Assembly (NCBI GenBank): GCA_005889285.1
Contig: VBFF01000029.1
Location: forward strand, 1-29,531
Reading direction: 5' to 3'
Length of the DNA stretch: 29,531 nt
Source: Chloroflexota bacterium
GTDB lineage: Bacteria; Chloroflexota; Dormibacteria; CF-121
Of this stretch, positions 7,757 to 18,139 are shown one piece after another. Position 1 is the first letter of the stretch. Every line of letters begins with the position of its first letter. Under the pieces are notes generated by a model, which was given only the letters and a program-made list of their open reading frames with translations, had not been told where the DNA came from and made no database searches. A program made the position numbers and the translations under genes.

Positions 7757-8899
7757 ATGGTCAACGCGTCCGAGGTTTCGCAGGACGAGCTCGCTCGCTA
7801 TTACGAGGCGCTGGGGCCCATCCGGGACCTGGTGCTCGACGATAGCTTGACCGAAGTCATGGTCAACGGCCATGAAAACGTCTATGTCGAGCGCAACGGC
7901 AAGATCCTCCTCACCGACCGCAAGTTCGACGACGAGAACCACCTGCTGCGGGTGATCGACTTCATCGTCTCGGCGGTCGGCCGCCGCATCGACTTCCGCA
8001 CCCCGATGGTCGACGCCCGCTTGCTCGACGGCTCGCGCGTCAACGCCGTCATCTCGCCGATCGCGCTCGACGGGCCGATGCTCACCATCCGAAAGTTCTC
8101 CCGCGATCCCTTCCAGGCGGAGGACCTCGTCGGCTTCGGCACCATCACCAACGAGGCGGTCGGCTTCCTCAAGGCGTGCGTCATGGCGCGCGCGAACCTG
8201 TTGATCTCGGGTGGGACCGGTACCGGCAAGACGACGCTCCTCAACGTGTGTTCCTCGTTCATCCCGCCCGACGAGCGCATCGTCACCATCGAAGACGCCG
8301 CCGAGCTGCAGCTCCACCAGGAGCACGTCTGCCGCATGGAGTCCCGCCCGCCGGACCTCAATGGCGAGAACAAGGTCGGCATCCGCGACCTCGTCATCAA
8401 CGCGCTGCGCATGCGCCCCGACCGCATCGTGGTTGGTGAGTGCCGTGCCGGAGAGGCGCTCGACATGCTGCAGGCGATGAACACCGGCCACGACGGCTCG
8501 ATCACCACACTGCACGCCAACACCACCCGCGACGCCCTCTCCCGCCTGGAGACGATGGTGCTGATGGCCGGCATCGACCTGCCGATGAGGGCCATCCGGC
8601 AGCAGACCGCGTCCGCGATCGACTTGATCGTGCAGCTCTCGCGCATGCGCGACGGGCAGCGCAAGGTAACCAGCATCACGGAGATCACCGGTATGGAAGG
8701 CGACACCATCACGATGCAGGAAATCTTCCTCTACGAGTCGCACGGCGCCGACAAGAACGGCGTCATGACCGGCGTCTTCCGGCCAACCGGGATCCGTCCG
8801 CACATCATGGACAAGCTGTTTGCCGCCGGGGTACCGATCCCGCCGGAGCTGTCGCGTGTCTTCCCGGATCGCCGCGCCAACGAGCGTCCAGCCAAGTAA
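7757..8899 (+). CDS. Second CpaF/TadA-type ATPase (orphan paralogue)
   Basis: This 380-residue protein parallels the cpaF product at 3233 through the whole ATPase: N-domain (LGPIRDLVLDDSLTEVMVNG), Walker A GGTGTGKT (152-159), Asp box IEDAAELQL, Walker B region RIVVGECRAGEALDM and His box GSITTLHANT. It lacks the charged N-terminal extension of about 100 residues found in that paralogue. The start is ATG 7757, with a G-rich Shine-Dalgarno sequence about 10 nt upstream. No pilin or platform gene flanks it. It may drive a second or retracting mode of the Tad pilus, or serve another secretion apparatus. The catalytic motifs are intact, so it is not an inactive copy. Confidence 0.9.
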   Translation: MVNASEVSQDELARYYEALGPIRDLVLDDSLTEVMVNGHENVYVERNGKILLTDRKFDDENHLLRVIDFIVSAVGRRIDFRTPMVDARLLDGSRVNAVISPIALDGPMLTIRKFSRDPFQAEDLVGFGTITNEAVGFLKACVMARANLLISGGTGTGKTTLLNVCSSFIPPDERIVTIEDAAELQLHQEHVCRMESRPPDLNGENKVGIRDLVINALRMRPDRIVVGECRAGEALDMLQAMNTGHDGSITTLHANTTRDALSRLETMVLMAGIDLPMRAIRQQTASAIDLIVQLSRMRDGQRKVTSITEITGMEGDTITMQEIFLYESHGADKNGVMTGVFRPTGIRPHIMDKLFAAGVPIPPELSRVFPDRRANERPAK

Positions 8900-8916
8900 C
8901 CCGGTTCGGGTCGCTC

Positions 8917-8928
8917 GCGCCTAGGCGC
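8917..8928. promoter_or_regulatory. 12-bp palindrome upstream of hpf, possible operator
   Basis: GCGCCTAGGCGC is a perfect 12-bp palindrome that ends 20 bp before the TATACT -10 box of hpf. That position overlaps where a -35 box would sit. It suits binding by a dimeric regulator, but no regulator is known. Confidence 0.35.
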
Positions 8929-8948
8929 AGCTCGCCTGGTGGTCTCGC

Positions 8949-8954
8949 TATACT
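8949..8954 (+). promoter_or_regulatory. Candidate -10 box for hpf
   Basis: TATACT lies 32 nt before the ATG at 8987, which leaves room for a short leader containing AGGAGG (8976-8981). No clear -35 element is present. Confidence 0.45.
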
Positions 8955-8986
8955 CAGTCAATCTCGAGATCTCGCAGGAGGCCACC

Positions 8987-9547
8987 ATGGAGATCTTGAT
9001 CCAGGCCAAGAAGTCCGCGGCCGATCCCCAGATGAAGACCTACGCACAGGCCAAGCTCGAGAAGCTGGCGCGCCATTTCGACCACATCCTGCAGGCGCGC
9101 ATGGAGCTCGGCACGGAGAAGAACAAGAGCCTGGAGACGATGAAGGTCGCCGAGCTCACGGTGCATGTCACCGGTCGCACCGGCAACATCCTCAAGGCCG
9201 TCCAGTCGGCGGAACACATGAACGAGGCCGTCGATCTCGTGGTCGACAAGATGGACCGGCAGATTCGCCAGCACAAGGAGAAGCTCAAGGACCATCGCCG
9301 CTCCAAGCCCGCGGCGGCCATCGGCAAGACCGCGTCCGAGGCGGCATCGACGCCCGTGCGCTCCAACGGAGTAGCGCGTATCAAGCGCTTCAAGATGCGG
9401 CCCATGTCGGAGGACCTCGCGCGCGAGGAGATGGAGCAGCTGGGGCACGCCTTCTTCCTCTTCCTCAACGAAGACAGCCAGGAGTTGAATCTGCTCTACC
9501 GGCGCCACGACGGGTCCCTCGGCTTGCTGGAAGCGGACCTCTCATAG
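8987..9547 (+). CDS. hpf: Ribosome hibernation promoting factor, long form
   Basis: This 186-residue protein has the HPF/YfiA N-terminal domain (about 1-105: YAQAKLEKLARHFDHI, then AELTVHVTGR and LVVDKMDRQIRQHKEKLKDHR), an Ala/Ser-rich linker, and a C-terminal dimerisation domain (about 128-186: RIKRFKMRPMSEDLAREEMEQ, then HAFFLFLNEDSQELNLLYRRHDGSLGLLE). The long form alone pairs two 70S ribosomes into inactive 100S particles during slow growth. The start is ATG 8987, with AGGAGG 5 nt upstream; in-frame GTG codons before it lie within or ahead of the promoter. Placement directly before secA and prfB matches the order in many monoderm bacteria. Confidence 0.93.
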   Translation: MEILIQAKKSAADPQMKTYAQAKLEKLARHFDHILQARMELGTEKNKSLETMKVAELTVHVTGRTGNILKAVQSAEHMNEAVDLVVDKMDRQIRQHKEKLKDHRRSKPAAAIGKTASEAASTPVRSNGVARIKRFKMRPMSEDLAREEMEQLGHAFFLFLNEDSQELNLLYRRHDGSLGLLEADLS

Positions 9548-9614
9548 CCGGAGGCGCCGTTTGGACCGCCACGGCGCGGGTATGCTTACTGGTTGCGGCA
9601 TTAGCGTGTAATCC

Positions 9615-12197
<2,583 letters not shown>

Positions 12198-12230
12198 GAT
12201 GGACCGCCGGATGGGTAGATACGAGGGCGA

Positions 12231-12482
12231 ATGAGTAAGAAAAAGTCGATCAAAACGTCAGCCACCAAGGCCGCTCGGGTCAAGGCCGCCACCGTGGCGA
12301 ACCCCGGGCGAGCGGAGGACGTGGCCCAGCCGCCGAAGGCGCCCAAGGCCGCCCCGGCGAGCGCTGCTCCCACCCGCCCACCATTCCGGCGGCCGCAGAG
12401 CCTCAACTTTGCCGGCGTCGGCCGCAACGACATCTGCCCCTGCGGCAGCGGCAAGCGCTTCAAGAACTGCCACGGACACTGA
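12231..12482 (+). CDS. Small basic SEC-C motif protein
   Basis: This 83-residue protein has a Lys/Ala/Pro-rich, probably disordered first 55 residues and ends in a SEC-C zinc-binding motif ([20 protein letters not shown]) closely like the tail of the SecA encoded 34 nt upstream. The zinc ligands (Cys-X-Cys, then Cys-His) are all present. Stand-alone SEC-C proteins are known but little characterised. This one may compete with or assist the SecA tail at the ribosome or with chaperones. An origin by duplication of the secA 3' end is plausible given the shared motif and adjacency. A GAGGG lies a few bases before the ATG. prfB begins 3 nt after the stop, so the three genes are probably one operon. 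Confidence 0.8.
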   Translation: MSKKKSIKTSATKAARVKAATVANPGRAEDVAQPPKAPKAAPASAAPTRPPFRRPQSLNFAGVGRNDICPCGSGKRFKNCHGH

Positions 12483-12485
12483 ATC

Positions 12486-13599
12486 ATGGACGAGATCCTC
12501 GAGCGCGCCAACGACCTGCTGAAAAAGATCCTCCAGCTCCAGGAGCATCTTTGACGTTGCCGAGAAGGACGCGCGCCTCGACGCGCTCCAGAAGGAGCTA
12601 AGCGACCCCGACCTCTGGCAGGATCCGCCGCGCGCTCAGCGGCTGGCCCAGGAAGCCAAGGGGATTCGCGACGAAGTTTCGGTCTGGCACAAGCTGGAGG
12701 CGCGCGCCCGCGACGTGATCGGCCTCGCCGAGATGGCGATCGCCGAGGGCGACGGGCACATCGAGGCCACGCTGCGGGAGGACCTCGAACTGCTGGACAA
12801 GGACGTCAGCCGGCAGGAGGTCGACCTCCTCTTCGCCAACCCCTACGCCGAGCACCCAGCCCTGGTCAGCATCCACGCCGGCGCCGGAGGGACCGACTCG
12901 CAGGACTGGACCGACATGCTGCTGCGCATGTACCTGCGCTGGGCGGAACGGCGCAAGATGCACGCCGAGATCCTCGACGAAGCACCGGGCGAAGAGGCCG
13001 GCTACAAGAGCGTGACCGTTCGCATCACGGGCAAGCGCGCCTTCGGCTGGTTACGCGCGGAGCGCGGCGTGCACCGACTGGTCCGTCTCTCCCCCTACGA
13101 CCAGGCGCATCGACGGCACACCTCCTTCGCCCTGGTCGAGGTGATCCCCGAGATCGAGGACGACACCGACATCGAGATCCGCCCCGAAGATCTGAAAGTC
13201 GACGTCTACCGGTCGAGCGGCGCCGGCGGGCAGCACGTCAACAAGACCTCGTCCGCCGTGCGCATGACGCATCTGCCGACCGGCATCATCGTCACCTGTC
13301 AGAACGAGCGCTCACAAATGAAGAACCGCGACATGGCGCTCAAGGTGCTGCGCTCGCGGCTGGTAGCTTTGCGCGAGCGGCAGCGAACGGAGCAGCGGCA
13401 GGAGCTCAAAGGCGAGCACCAGTCCAACGAGTGGGGCAGCCAGATCCGCAGCTATGTGTTGCATCAGTACACGCTGGTGAAGGACCACCGGACCGGTTTT
13501 GAGACCGGCAACGTTCAGGCGGTGCTGGACGGCGACCTGGACAACTTCATGGAAACCTTCCTGCGCCTCGACGCCGGCCGCGAAGGGAAGGCTGCCTAA
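12486..13599 (+). CDS. prfB: Peptide chain release factor 2 (programmed +1 frameshift)
   Basis: RF2 ends translation at UGA and UAA. The first 22 codons (12486-12551) end in CTT and meet an in-frame TGA at 12552-12554. Reading continues in the +1 frame from GAC at 12553 to 13599, giving 370 residues. The joined protein shows the GGQ catalytic motif in SSGAGGQHVNKTSSAVRMTHLP and the stop-recognition region RLVRLSPYDQAHRRHTSF. The usual RF2 tripeptide is SPF; here it is SPY. The acidic N-terminal domain and overall length are normal for RF2. The gene follows the SEC-C protein by 3 nt, and its last 4 nt overlap the convergent gene that ends at 13596. Confidence 0.95.
12541..12555 (+). promoter_or_regulatory. 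RF2 autoregulatory frameshift site
   Basis: The sequence AGGAG CAT CTT TGA C combines an internal Shine-Dalgarno-like AGGAG, a 3-nt spacer, the slippery codon CTT and the in-frame TGA followed by C. When RF2 is scarce, the ribosome slips +1 from CTT and completes RF2. This matches the well-known site in most bacterial prfB genes. Confidence 0.95.
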
Positions 13600-14030
13600 C
13601 GATCGCTGCGGGCGCGTCCGACTGCGGCCAGGATGCCGCCGCCGAGTAGCGCGACCGCGCCGGCAACGACTACTTGCGTCCAATTGACGCCGTTAGCGTC
13701 GCCAGCCCACGCAGTTTCCAGGACGGCCGCGCTCAACATCAGTGCGCCAAGGAGGATCAATGCCACGAGCACACCTGTCCAACCCGAGGGCAACGGACGG
13801 ATGCAGAGATACAGCGGTATTGACGCCAGCGCGACATCCAGAAGGAATATGGGCCAGACGAAGTCGAAGAATCCGCCGAGTAGGTCAAAAGTGATCCCGC
13901 CGGAGTCCCCATACGGGACTGGCGCTCCGAAGTACCCACCACTCAGTATTCCAACAATCGCGATCGTCCCCTGTATCGCCAGGCTGACAGCGATCGCAAG
14001 TCGGATTGCTCGACCGCCAGCCAGACTCAT
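13596..14030 (-). CDS. Small multi-pass membrane protein, function unknown
   Basis: I do not recognise this 144-residue protein. It has about four hydrophobic segments: near residues 10-30 (AIAVSLAIQGTIAIVGILSGG), 48-72 (LLGGFFDFVWPIFLLDVALASIPLYL), 84-105 (VLVALILLGALMLSAAVLE) and 118-137 (TQVVVAGAVALLGGGILAAVG). A short basic C-terminus follows. Its ATG lies 3 nt after the stop of the glycosyltransferase gene, so the two are likely co-transcribed and translationally linked. It ends tail to tail with prfB, overlapping by 4 nt. A role in lipid-linked glycan handling beside the glycosyltransferase is possible, but nothing in the sequence shows it. Confidence 0.7.
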   Translation of the reverse strand: MSLAGGRAIRLAIAVSLAIQGTIAIVGILSGGYFGAPVPYGDSGGITFDLLGGFFDFVWPIFLLDVALASIPLYLCIRPLPSGWTGVLVALILLGALMLSAAVLETAWAGDANGVNWTQVVVAGAVALLGGGILAAVGRARSDR

Positions 14031-14033
14031 CGC

Positions 14034-15299
14034 TTAGGCTGCCATCGCCGGCGCCGGGAGCGCTGACTCGGTGCGACGCTCCTTACGGAGCGCGACAACG
14101 ATGCTCACCAGCCGGGTCACGCCCAGCGGGATCACGTCGAGCGGGCCCGACCAGTGGGGGAGGGGATAGAGGATCAGCAGGTAATGGATGGCCGGTGCCG
14201 CTGAGAAGCAGACCCAGGCTACCAGCAGCCCGCGGATTTGGCCCCGGGACATCCGGCCGCGCAGCGCCTGGCGCACGAGCATGGCGATCGGCAGGATGAG
14301 GATCACGAGCGGAAAGCTCCACGTGACGCTGCTGATCAAGGGCAGGGCGGTAACGGCGAGGGCGAACTCGAGCCCCGACCGCGACACCCGCGACGTCATC
14401 CGCCAGACGATGGCGAGCAACAGGAACACTGCCGGCCAGTCGATCAGCCGGCCGCACCAGCCGGAACTCCCGCCGGCGTTCGCGGTGTTGGGATCGCAGA
14501 TGCGGGCGGCGACGCCCGCCAGCGACTGGTTCTCCCGGTAGCCGGTGCCGGCCGCGAGGTGAGGCAGCATCTCACGGAAGTAATAGATGTTGTGGTCAAG
14601 GCTGGTCACAGCAAGACCGAGCGCCAGCCCGGCGACTCCGGTCGCGGTCGCCGCGGCCAGCCATTTCCAGTGGCGTCGCCAGGCGAGGTAGGGGAGCAGG
14701 GCGGCGGGAAAGAGCTTGAAGACGGCGGCGGCGCCCAGCAAGACGCCGCCGGCGACATCGCGGCGCCGGAGCCAGAAAGCCCATGCCCCGGTGAGCAACA
14801 GCAAAAGCAGCGAGTTCATCGTTCCGGCAAGGACGGTGTTGGCCAGCGGGAAGAAGGTCGTGAGCACCGCGACCAGGGCGAGCAGCTCTACGCGGCTGGG
14901 CCGACCGATCGTCCGATAGATGATCAGCACGCTGGCGAGGACCGCCGCCTGGATGAGGAACAACCAGATCCGGACAGCGAGGTCGTTGGCGATCCAGGTG
15001 AGGGGAATCAGGGTCACGGCGAAGGCCGGCGGATAGAGATAGCCGCTGCTCAACGACCAATCCCAGGCCACGTGGTTGCGGATGAAGCCGTCGTATGGAT
15101 TCCCCCCGGATGCGATCTGCTGAGCCGCGAACAGGTAGTCCAGGAAGTCATCGGCGCGGGGCGCCTGTGGGCCGAGCAGGGGCAGCAGGAAGCGCCAGGC
15201 ATAGAAGGCGAGCAAGATCCCGATCAGGGCGCTCAGGGCAAGCTGGCGCGGGTGGGGCCATCCCAGCAATCGACGCACCCGCGTATAACCCCGGGACAC
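14034..15299 (-). CDS. GT87/DUF2029-type polyprenyl-phosphate-dependent glycosyltransferase
   Basis: This 421-residue integral membrane protein has about ten hydrophobic helices. The first is followed by an external loop with RADDFLDYLFAAQQIASGGNPYD, and then LYPPAFAVTLIPL. This resembles the GT87 (DUF2029) family of GT-C mannosyltransferases, which use polyprenyl-phosphate sugars to build envelope glycolipids or lipoglycans. The acidic pair in the first loop is the likely catalytic site by analogy. The substrate cannot be told. The GTG start at 15299 is 19 nt after the asparaginase stop; a later in-frame GTG is also possible. Family assignment is from the motif and topology only. Confidence 0.75.
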   Translation of the reverse strand: MSRGYTRVRRLLGWPHPRQLALSALIGILLAFYAWRFLLPLLGPQAPRADDFLDYLFAAQQIASGGNPYDGFIRNHVAWDWSLSSGYLYPPAFAVTLIPLTWIANDLAVRIWLFLIQAAVLASVLIIYRTIGRPSRVELLALVAVLTTFFPLANTVLAGTMNSLLLLLLTGAWAFWLRRRDVAGGVLLGAAAVFKLFPAALLPYLAWRRHWKWLAAATATGVAGLALGLAVTSLDHNIYYFREMLPHLAAGTGYRENQSLAGVAARICDPNTANAGGSSGWCGRLIDWPAVFLLLAIVWRMTSRVSRSGLEFALAVTALPLISSVTWSFPLVILILPIAMLVRQALRGRMSRGQIRGLLVAWVCFSAAPAIHYLLILYPLPHWSGPLDVIPLGVTRLVSIVVALRKERRTESALPAPAMAA

Positions 15300-15318
15300 G
15301 GTCCGGTCACGCTTCCCG

Positions 15319-16323
15319 TTACACGGCCGTCACAATATCCTGGAGAACGGCTCGCACCGTTCCGACCGCCACCCGCTTGTGGTTGCGGAGCGTCGGCCGG
15401 GCAAAGCTGCTAAGCGCGTCGGCCTCGCCGTTGTCGAGCCAGCCGAGTCGCTCGAGCGCCGCCATCACCGCCACCGCGGTCCAGGTCCCGTCACCGCTAT
15501 CGAGCTTCACCGCCAGCCCGTGGCCCGTGCGGCGGTCGCCGGTGCAATGTGCGCCGGCCGCGCCGCCCTTGGCCAGCAACCGCCCACCGGTGATTTCCAT
15601 CAACCGCGTATCGAAGCGGTCGGTGCCGCCGATCAGGTATGGCTGCTGTGTCATCGCGGCGACAACGGTTTTTGGCGTCTCGTCGGTGGAGGTCACCAGC
15701 GCGGCGAAGCTTCGCGCCATGGCGGCAAGCGGCACGGCGGGGTTGGGTGCGCTGCAGCCGTCGATCCCGTAGTGGATTGCCGAGGGCGGGCAGCCGGTGA
15801 ACGCCTCGATCACGCCGCGGATGCGCTGCTGGATGGGATGGGCGGGATCGAGGTAGGTTTCCAGCGGTCCGTCGAGGGCGCGCGCGGCGGCCAGCATGCC
15901 GGCGTGCTTGCCAGAGCAGTTATTGAAGACCACTAGAGGTTCGTCCATCTGGCGGCGCGCCGCCGTCGCGGCGGGTTCGTAGTAGGGCCAGTGCGCACCG
16001 CACTGCAGTGCGGACTCGTCGATTCCGGCGCGACGCAGCAGGTCGCGGACGAGCTCGACATGGCGCGGCTCGCCGTTGTGCGAGGCGGCCATGATAGCGA
16101 GGTGCTCGGCGCCGAGCTCGTAGCGTGTGGCGATCCCGGCACTCAGGCTGCCAATCGCCTGGAAGGGCTTGGCGCAGGATCGAAAGTAGGTGACGTGTCC
16201 CGGGTCGCCGAGGCTCGCCTGCAGCCGGCCACCCGCATCGACCACGGCCAGGTGGCCGAGGTGGATGGCCTCCTCGACGCCGCCACGCTCGACGCGGACG
16301 AGTGGGGCGGCCAGCTCGGGCAT
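15319..16323 (-). CDS. L-asparaginase, Rhizobium etli type (PF06089)
   Basis: This 334-residue enzyme should hydrolyse L-asparagine to aspartate and ammonia. It belongs to the asparaginase family typified by R. etli ReAV, unrelated in sequence to the E. coli enzymes. The expected residues are visible: a Ser-X-X-Lys catalytic pair (Ser49, Lys52 in YFRSCAKPFQ), zinc ligands Cys136 and Lys139 in NNCSGKHAG, and Cys190 in YGIDGCSAP. No signal peptide is seen, so it is cytoplasmic. The ATG at 16323 is chosen because the domain starts at once (PELAAPLVRVERGG) and a TATACT box lies only 7 nt before it. An upstream GTG at 16380 would place the promoter inside the gene. Confidence 0.88.
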   Translation of the reverse strand: MPELAAPLVRVERGGVEEAIHLGHLAVVDAGGRLQASLGDPGHVTYFRSCAKPFQAIGSLSAGIATRYELGAEHLAIMAASHNGEPRHVELVRDLLRRAGIDESALQCGAHWPYYEPAATAARRQMDEPLVVFNNCSGKHAGMLAAARALDGPLETYLDPAHPIQQRIRGVIEAFTGCPPSAIHYGIDGCSAPNPAVPLAAMARSFAALVTSTDETPKTVVAAMTQQPYLIGGTDRFDTRLMEITGGRLLAKGGAAGAHCTGDRRTGHGLAVKLDSGDGTWTAVAVMAALERLGWLDNGEADALSSFARPTLRNHKRVAVGTVRAVLQDIVTAV

Positions 16324-16330
16324 TCGGCTG

Positions 16331-16336
16331 AGTATA
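16331..16336 (-). promoter_or_regulatory. Candidate -10 box of a leaderless asparaginase transcript
   Basis: TATACT on the minus strand ends 7 nt before the ATG at 16323. Transcription would start at or next to the initiation codon. No good -35 box is seen. Confidence 0.45.
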
Positions 16337-16402
16337 AAGAGGGTAGTCCCGCCCACTTTGGACGCTGAGTGAAGGGACACAGCAATGCGCGACGAGATGC
16401 CC

Positions 16403-16408
16403 TATACT
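16403..16408 (+). promoter_or_regulatory. Candidate -10 box for the ftsEX operon
   Basis: TATACT lies about 70 nt before the preferred ftsE start. The predicted leader contains a perfect 5-bp hairpin with a GAAA tetraloop (GGCCC GAAA GGGCC, 16422-16435). It is divergent from the asparaginase promoter. Confidence 0.4.
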
Positions 16409-16476
16409 GCGCGAGTCATTCGGCCCGAAAGGGCCCTGCGTGCCGTGACCCCGGCTTTCGGAATGGATTTGCTCAC

Positions 16477-17262
16477 GTGCCTGCAACAATCACGACCCAT
16501 CCGACACGCACGACGCTGTTGCCAGCGAAGGCACGCGTGGCCGCGGTAGTCCCCGCCGCCCCGCAGATCAGCCTGCAGGGCGTGCAGAAGACCTATCCCA
16601 ATGGCACAGTCGCGCTGCGCGACGTCACGCTCGAAATTCCCAAGCAGGACTTCGTCTTTCTCGTCGGTCCCAGCGGCGCCGGGAAGTCCACGCTGGTGCG
16701 CCTCTTGATCCGCGAAGAGAAGGCGACCGCCGGCAGCATCCACATCGAAGGACAGGACCTGAGCCGGCTCAAGCGGCGCCACCTGCCGTACCTCCGCAGG
16801 AAGATCGGCATGGTCTTCCAGGATTTCAAGCTGTTACCCAACCTGACGGTGTTCCAGAACGTGGCCTTCGCGCTGCGCGTCACGGAGGGCGCGCTGCGCC
16901 ATCTCAAGCCGAAGGTCGAGGAAGTGCTCAGCATCGTGGGGCTCGAAGGAAAAGAGAGCAAATACCCCGACCAGCTTTCGGGTGGCGAGCAGCAGCGGGT
17001 GGCGATCGCCCGGGCCCTCGTCCACGACCCGCGGATTTTTCTCGCAGACGAGCCGACGGGAAACCTCGATCCGGCCACCTCGTGGGAGATCATTCAACTG
17101 CTGCTGCAGATCAATGCACGCGGCACCACCGTGTTGATGGCGACGCACAACCGGGAGATCGTCGACGTCATGCGACGCCGGGTGGTGGCGATCGAAGGCG
17201 GCCAGATCGTCAGAGACGAGGATGCAGGAGGGTACCATGCACCGGCTCTGGAATCGCATTGA
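16477..17262 (+). CDS. ftsE: Cell division ATP-binding protein FtsE
   Basis: This ABC ATPase pairs with FtsX to activate wall hydrolases at the division site. Visible motifs are Walker A GPSGAGKS (about 64-71), the Q-loop [14 protein letters not shown], signature LSGGEQQR (about 167-174), Walker B IFLADEP with TGNLD, and the H-loop ATHNREIV. The opening [20 protein letters not shown] is typical of FtsE. The start is uncertain. GTG 16477 gives 261 residues with a 27-residue Thr/Ala-rich extension. GTG 16537, which has a GAAGG 6 nt upstream, gives 241. Typical FtsE has about 220-235 residues, so the shorter form may be real. The end overlaps ftsX by 26 nt. Confidence 0.93.
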   Translation: MPATITTHPTRTTLLPAKARVAAVVPAAPQISLQGVQKTYPNGTVALRDVTLEIPKQDFVFLVGPSGAGKSTLVRLLIREEKATAGSIHIEGQDLSRLKRRHLPYLRRKIGMVFQDFKLLPNLTVFQNVAFALRVTEGALRHLKPKVEEVLSIVGLEGKESKYPDQLSGGEQQRVAIARALVHDPRIFLADEPTGNLDPATSWEIIQLLLQINARGTTVLMATHNREIVDVMRRRVVAIEGGQIVRDEDAGGYHAPALESH

Positions 17263-18139
17263 TTTCGCCTTCAGCAGCGCGTGGCAGAACTTCTGGCGCA
17301 ACGCCGCGGTCAGCATCGCCAGCGTGCTCATAGTCTGGGTGGTCTTGCTCGCCCTCGGCAGCCTGCTGCTCGTCCTGCACTCGCTCGACCAGATCGTGGC
17401 GCTGGAGAAAACCAAGGCCAGTGCCATCTCCGTCTACCTGGCCGATAGCACACCGCTCAGCAGCGCCATGGATTTCAAACTGCACCTGGAGAGCGACCCG
17501 CGGGTGAGCAGCGTGGAGTACGTGTCGAAGGACCAGGCGATGGCAAGATTTCGGCAGCTGCCCGCGTTGGACCCGAGCGTGATCGATACCCTGGGGACCA
17601 ATCCGCTGCCCGCCAGCCTCGACGTGACGGTCAAGGACATTCGCGACCTGGGGGCGATCGACCAGGAGGTGCGGACCTCGCCGCTGGTCGATAAATCGCC
17701 GGCCACGAATTACGAGCCCAACGTCATCGACAAGATCATTCTTCTGGCGCGCGTGGCGGGCATCGCGGGGCTCGTCCTGATCATCGGACTCACCGGGCTG
17801 TCGGTCTTCATCATCATGCTCACCATCCGGACCGCCATCTATCTCCGCCGTAAGGAGATCGAAGTGATGAAGCTGGTGGGCGCCACCGATTGGTTCGTAC
17901 GCTGGCCCTTCATCGTCGAGGGGCTGATCGTTGGAGTTGTCGGCGCGGTGGTGGCGGTACTCATTGTTGGCTTTGGCTACCGGCCGGCGGTCGCCAACCT
18001 GCAAAGCGTGCTGATCTTCGTGCCGCTCGCCTTCGACCCCTCCTACCTGCGGGTGGTGCTGGCGGCGATGCTCGGCTTCGGCCTCTTACTGGGAAGCGTC
18101 GGGAGCTATCTGGGCATAAGGCGGTTCCTCAAGCAGTGA
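17237..18139 (+). CDS. ftsX: Cell division membrane protein FtsX
   Basis: This 300-residue protein has the FtsX layout. A cytoplasmic N-terminus ([21 protein letters not shown]) precedes the first helix (about 23-47), then a large extracellular domain (about 50-165), three further helices, and the conserved RRKEIEVMKLVGAT coupling segment before helix 3. The start is ATG 17237 because AGGAGGG (17226-17232) lies just upstream; an in-frame ATG at 17222 precedes that site. FtsX carries the FtsE signal across the membrane to a coiled-coil hydrolase. The gene directly downstream encodes such a protein, beginning at a GTG that overlaps the FtsX stop. Confidence 0.93.
   Translation: MHRLWNRIDFAFSSAWQNFWRNAAVSIASVLIVWVVLLALGSLLLVLHSLDQIVALEKTKASAISVYLADSTPLSSAMDFKLHLESDPRVSSVEYVSKDQAMARFRQLPALDPSVIDTLGTNPLPASLDVTVKDIRDLGAIDQEVRTSPLVDKSPATNYEPNVIDKIILLARVAGIAGLVLIIGLTGLSVFIIMLTIRTAIYLRRKEIEVMKLVGATDWFVRWPFIVEGLIVGVVGAVVAVLIVGFGYRPAVANLQSVLIFVPLAFDPSYLRVVLAAMLGFGLLLGSVGSYLGIRRFLKQ

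Noticed and set aside
9554-9577. 7-bp inverted repeat GCGCCGT/ACGGCGC before secA
   Set aside because: No T-run follows and a chance 7-bp match is common at this GC content; mentioned only in the secA entry.
14238-15413. 391-codon plus-strand frame opposite the glycosyltransferase
   Set aside because: The product is low-complexity (Gly/Gln/Glu/Arg) and the opposite strand encodes a coherent multi-helix protein.
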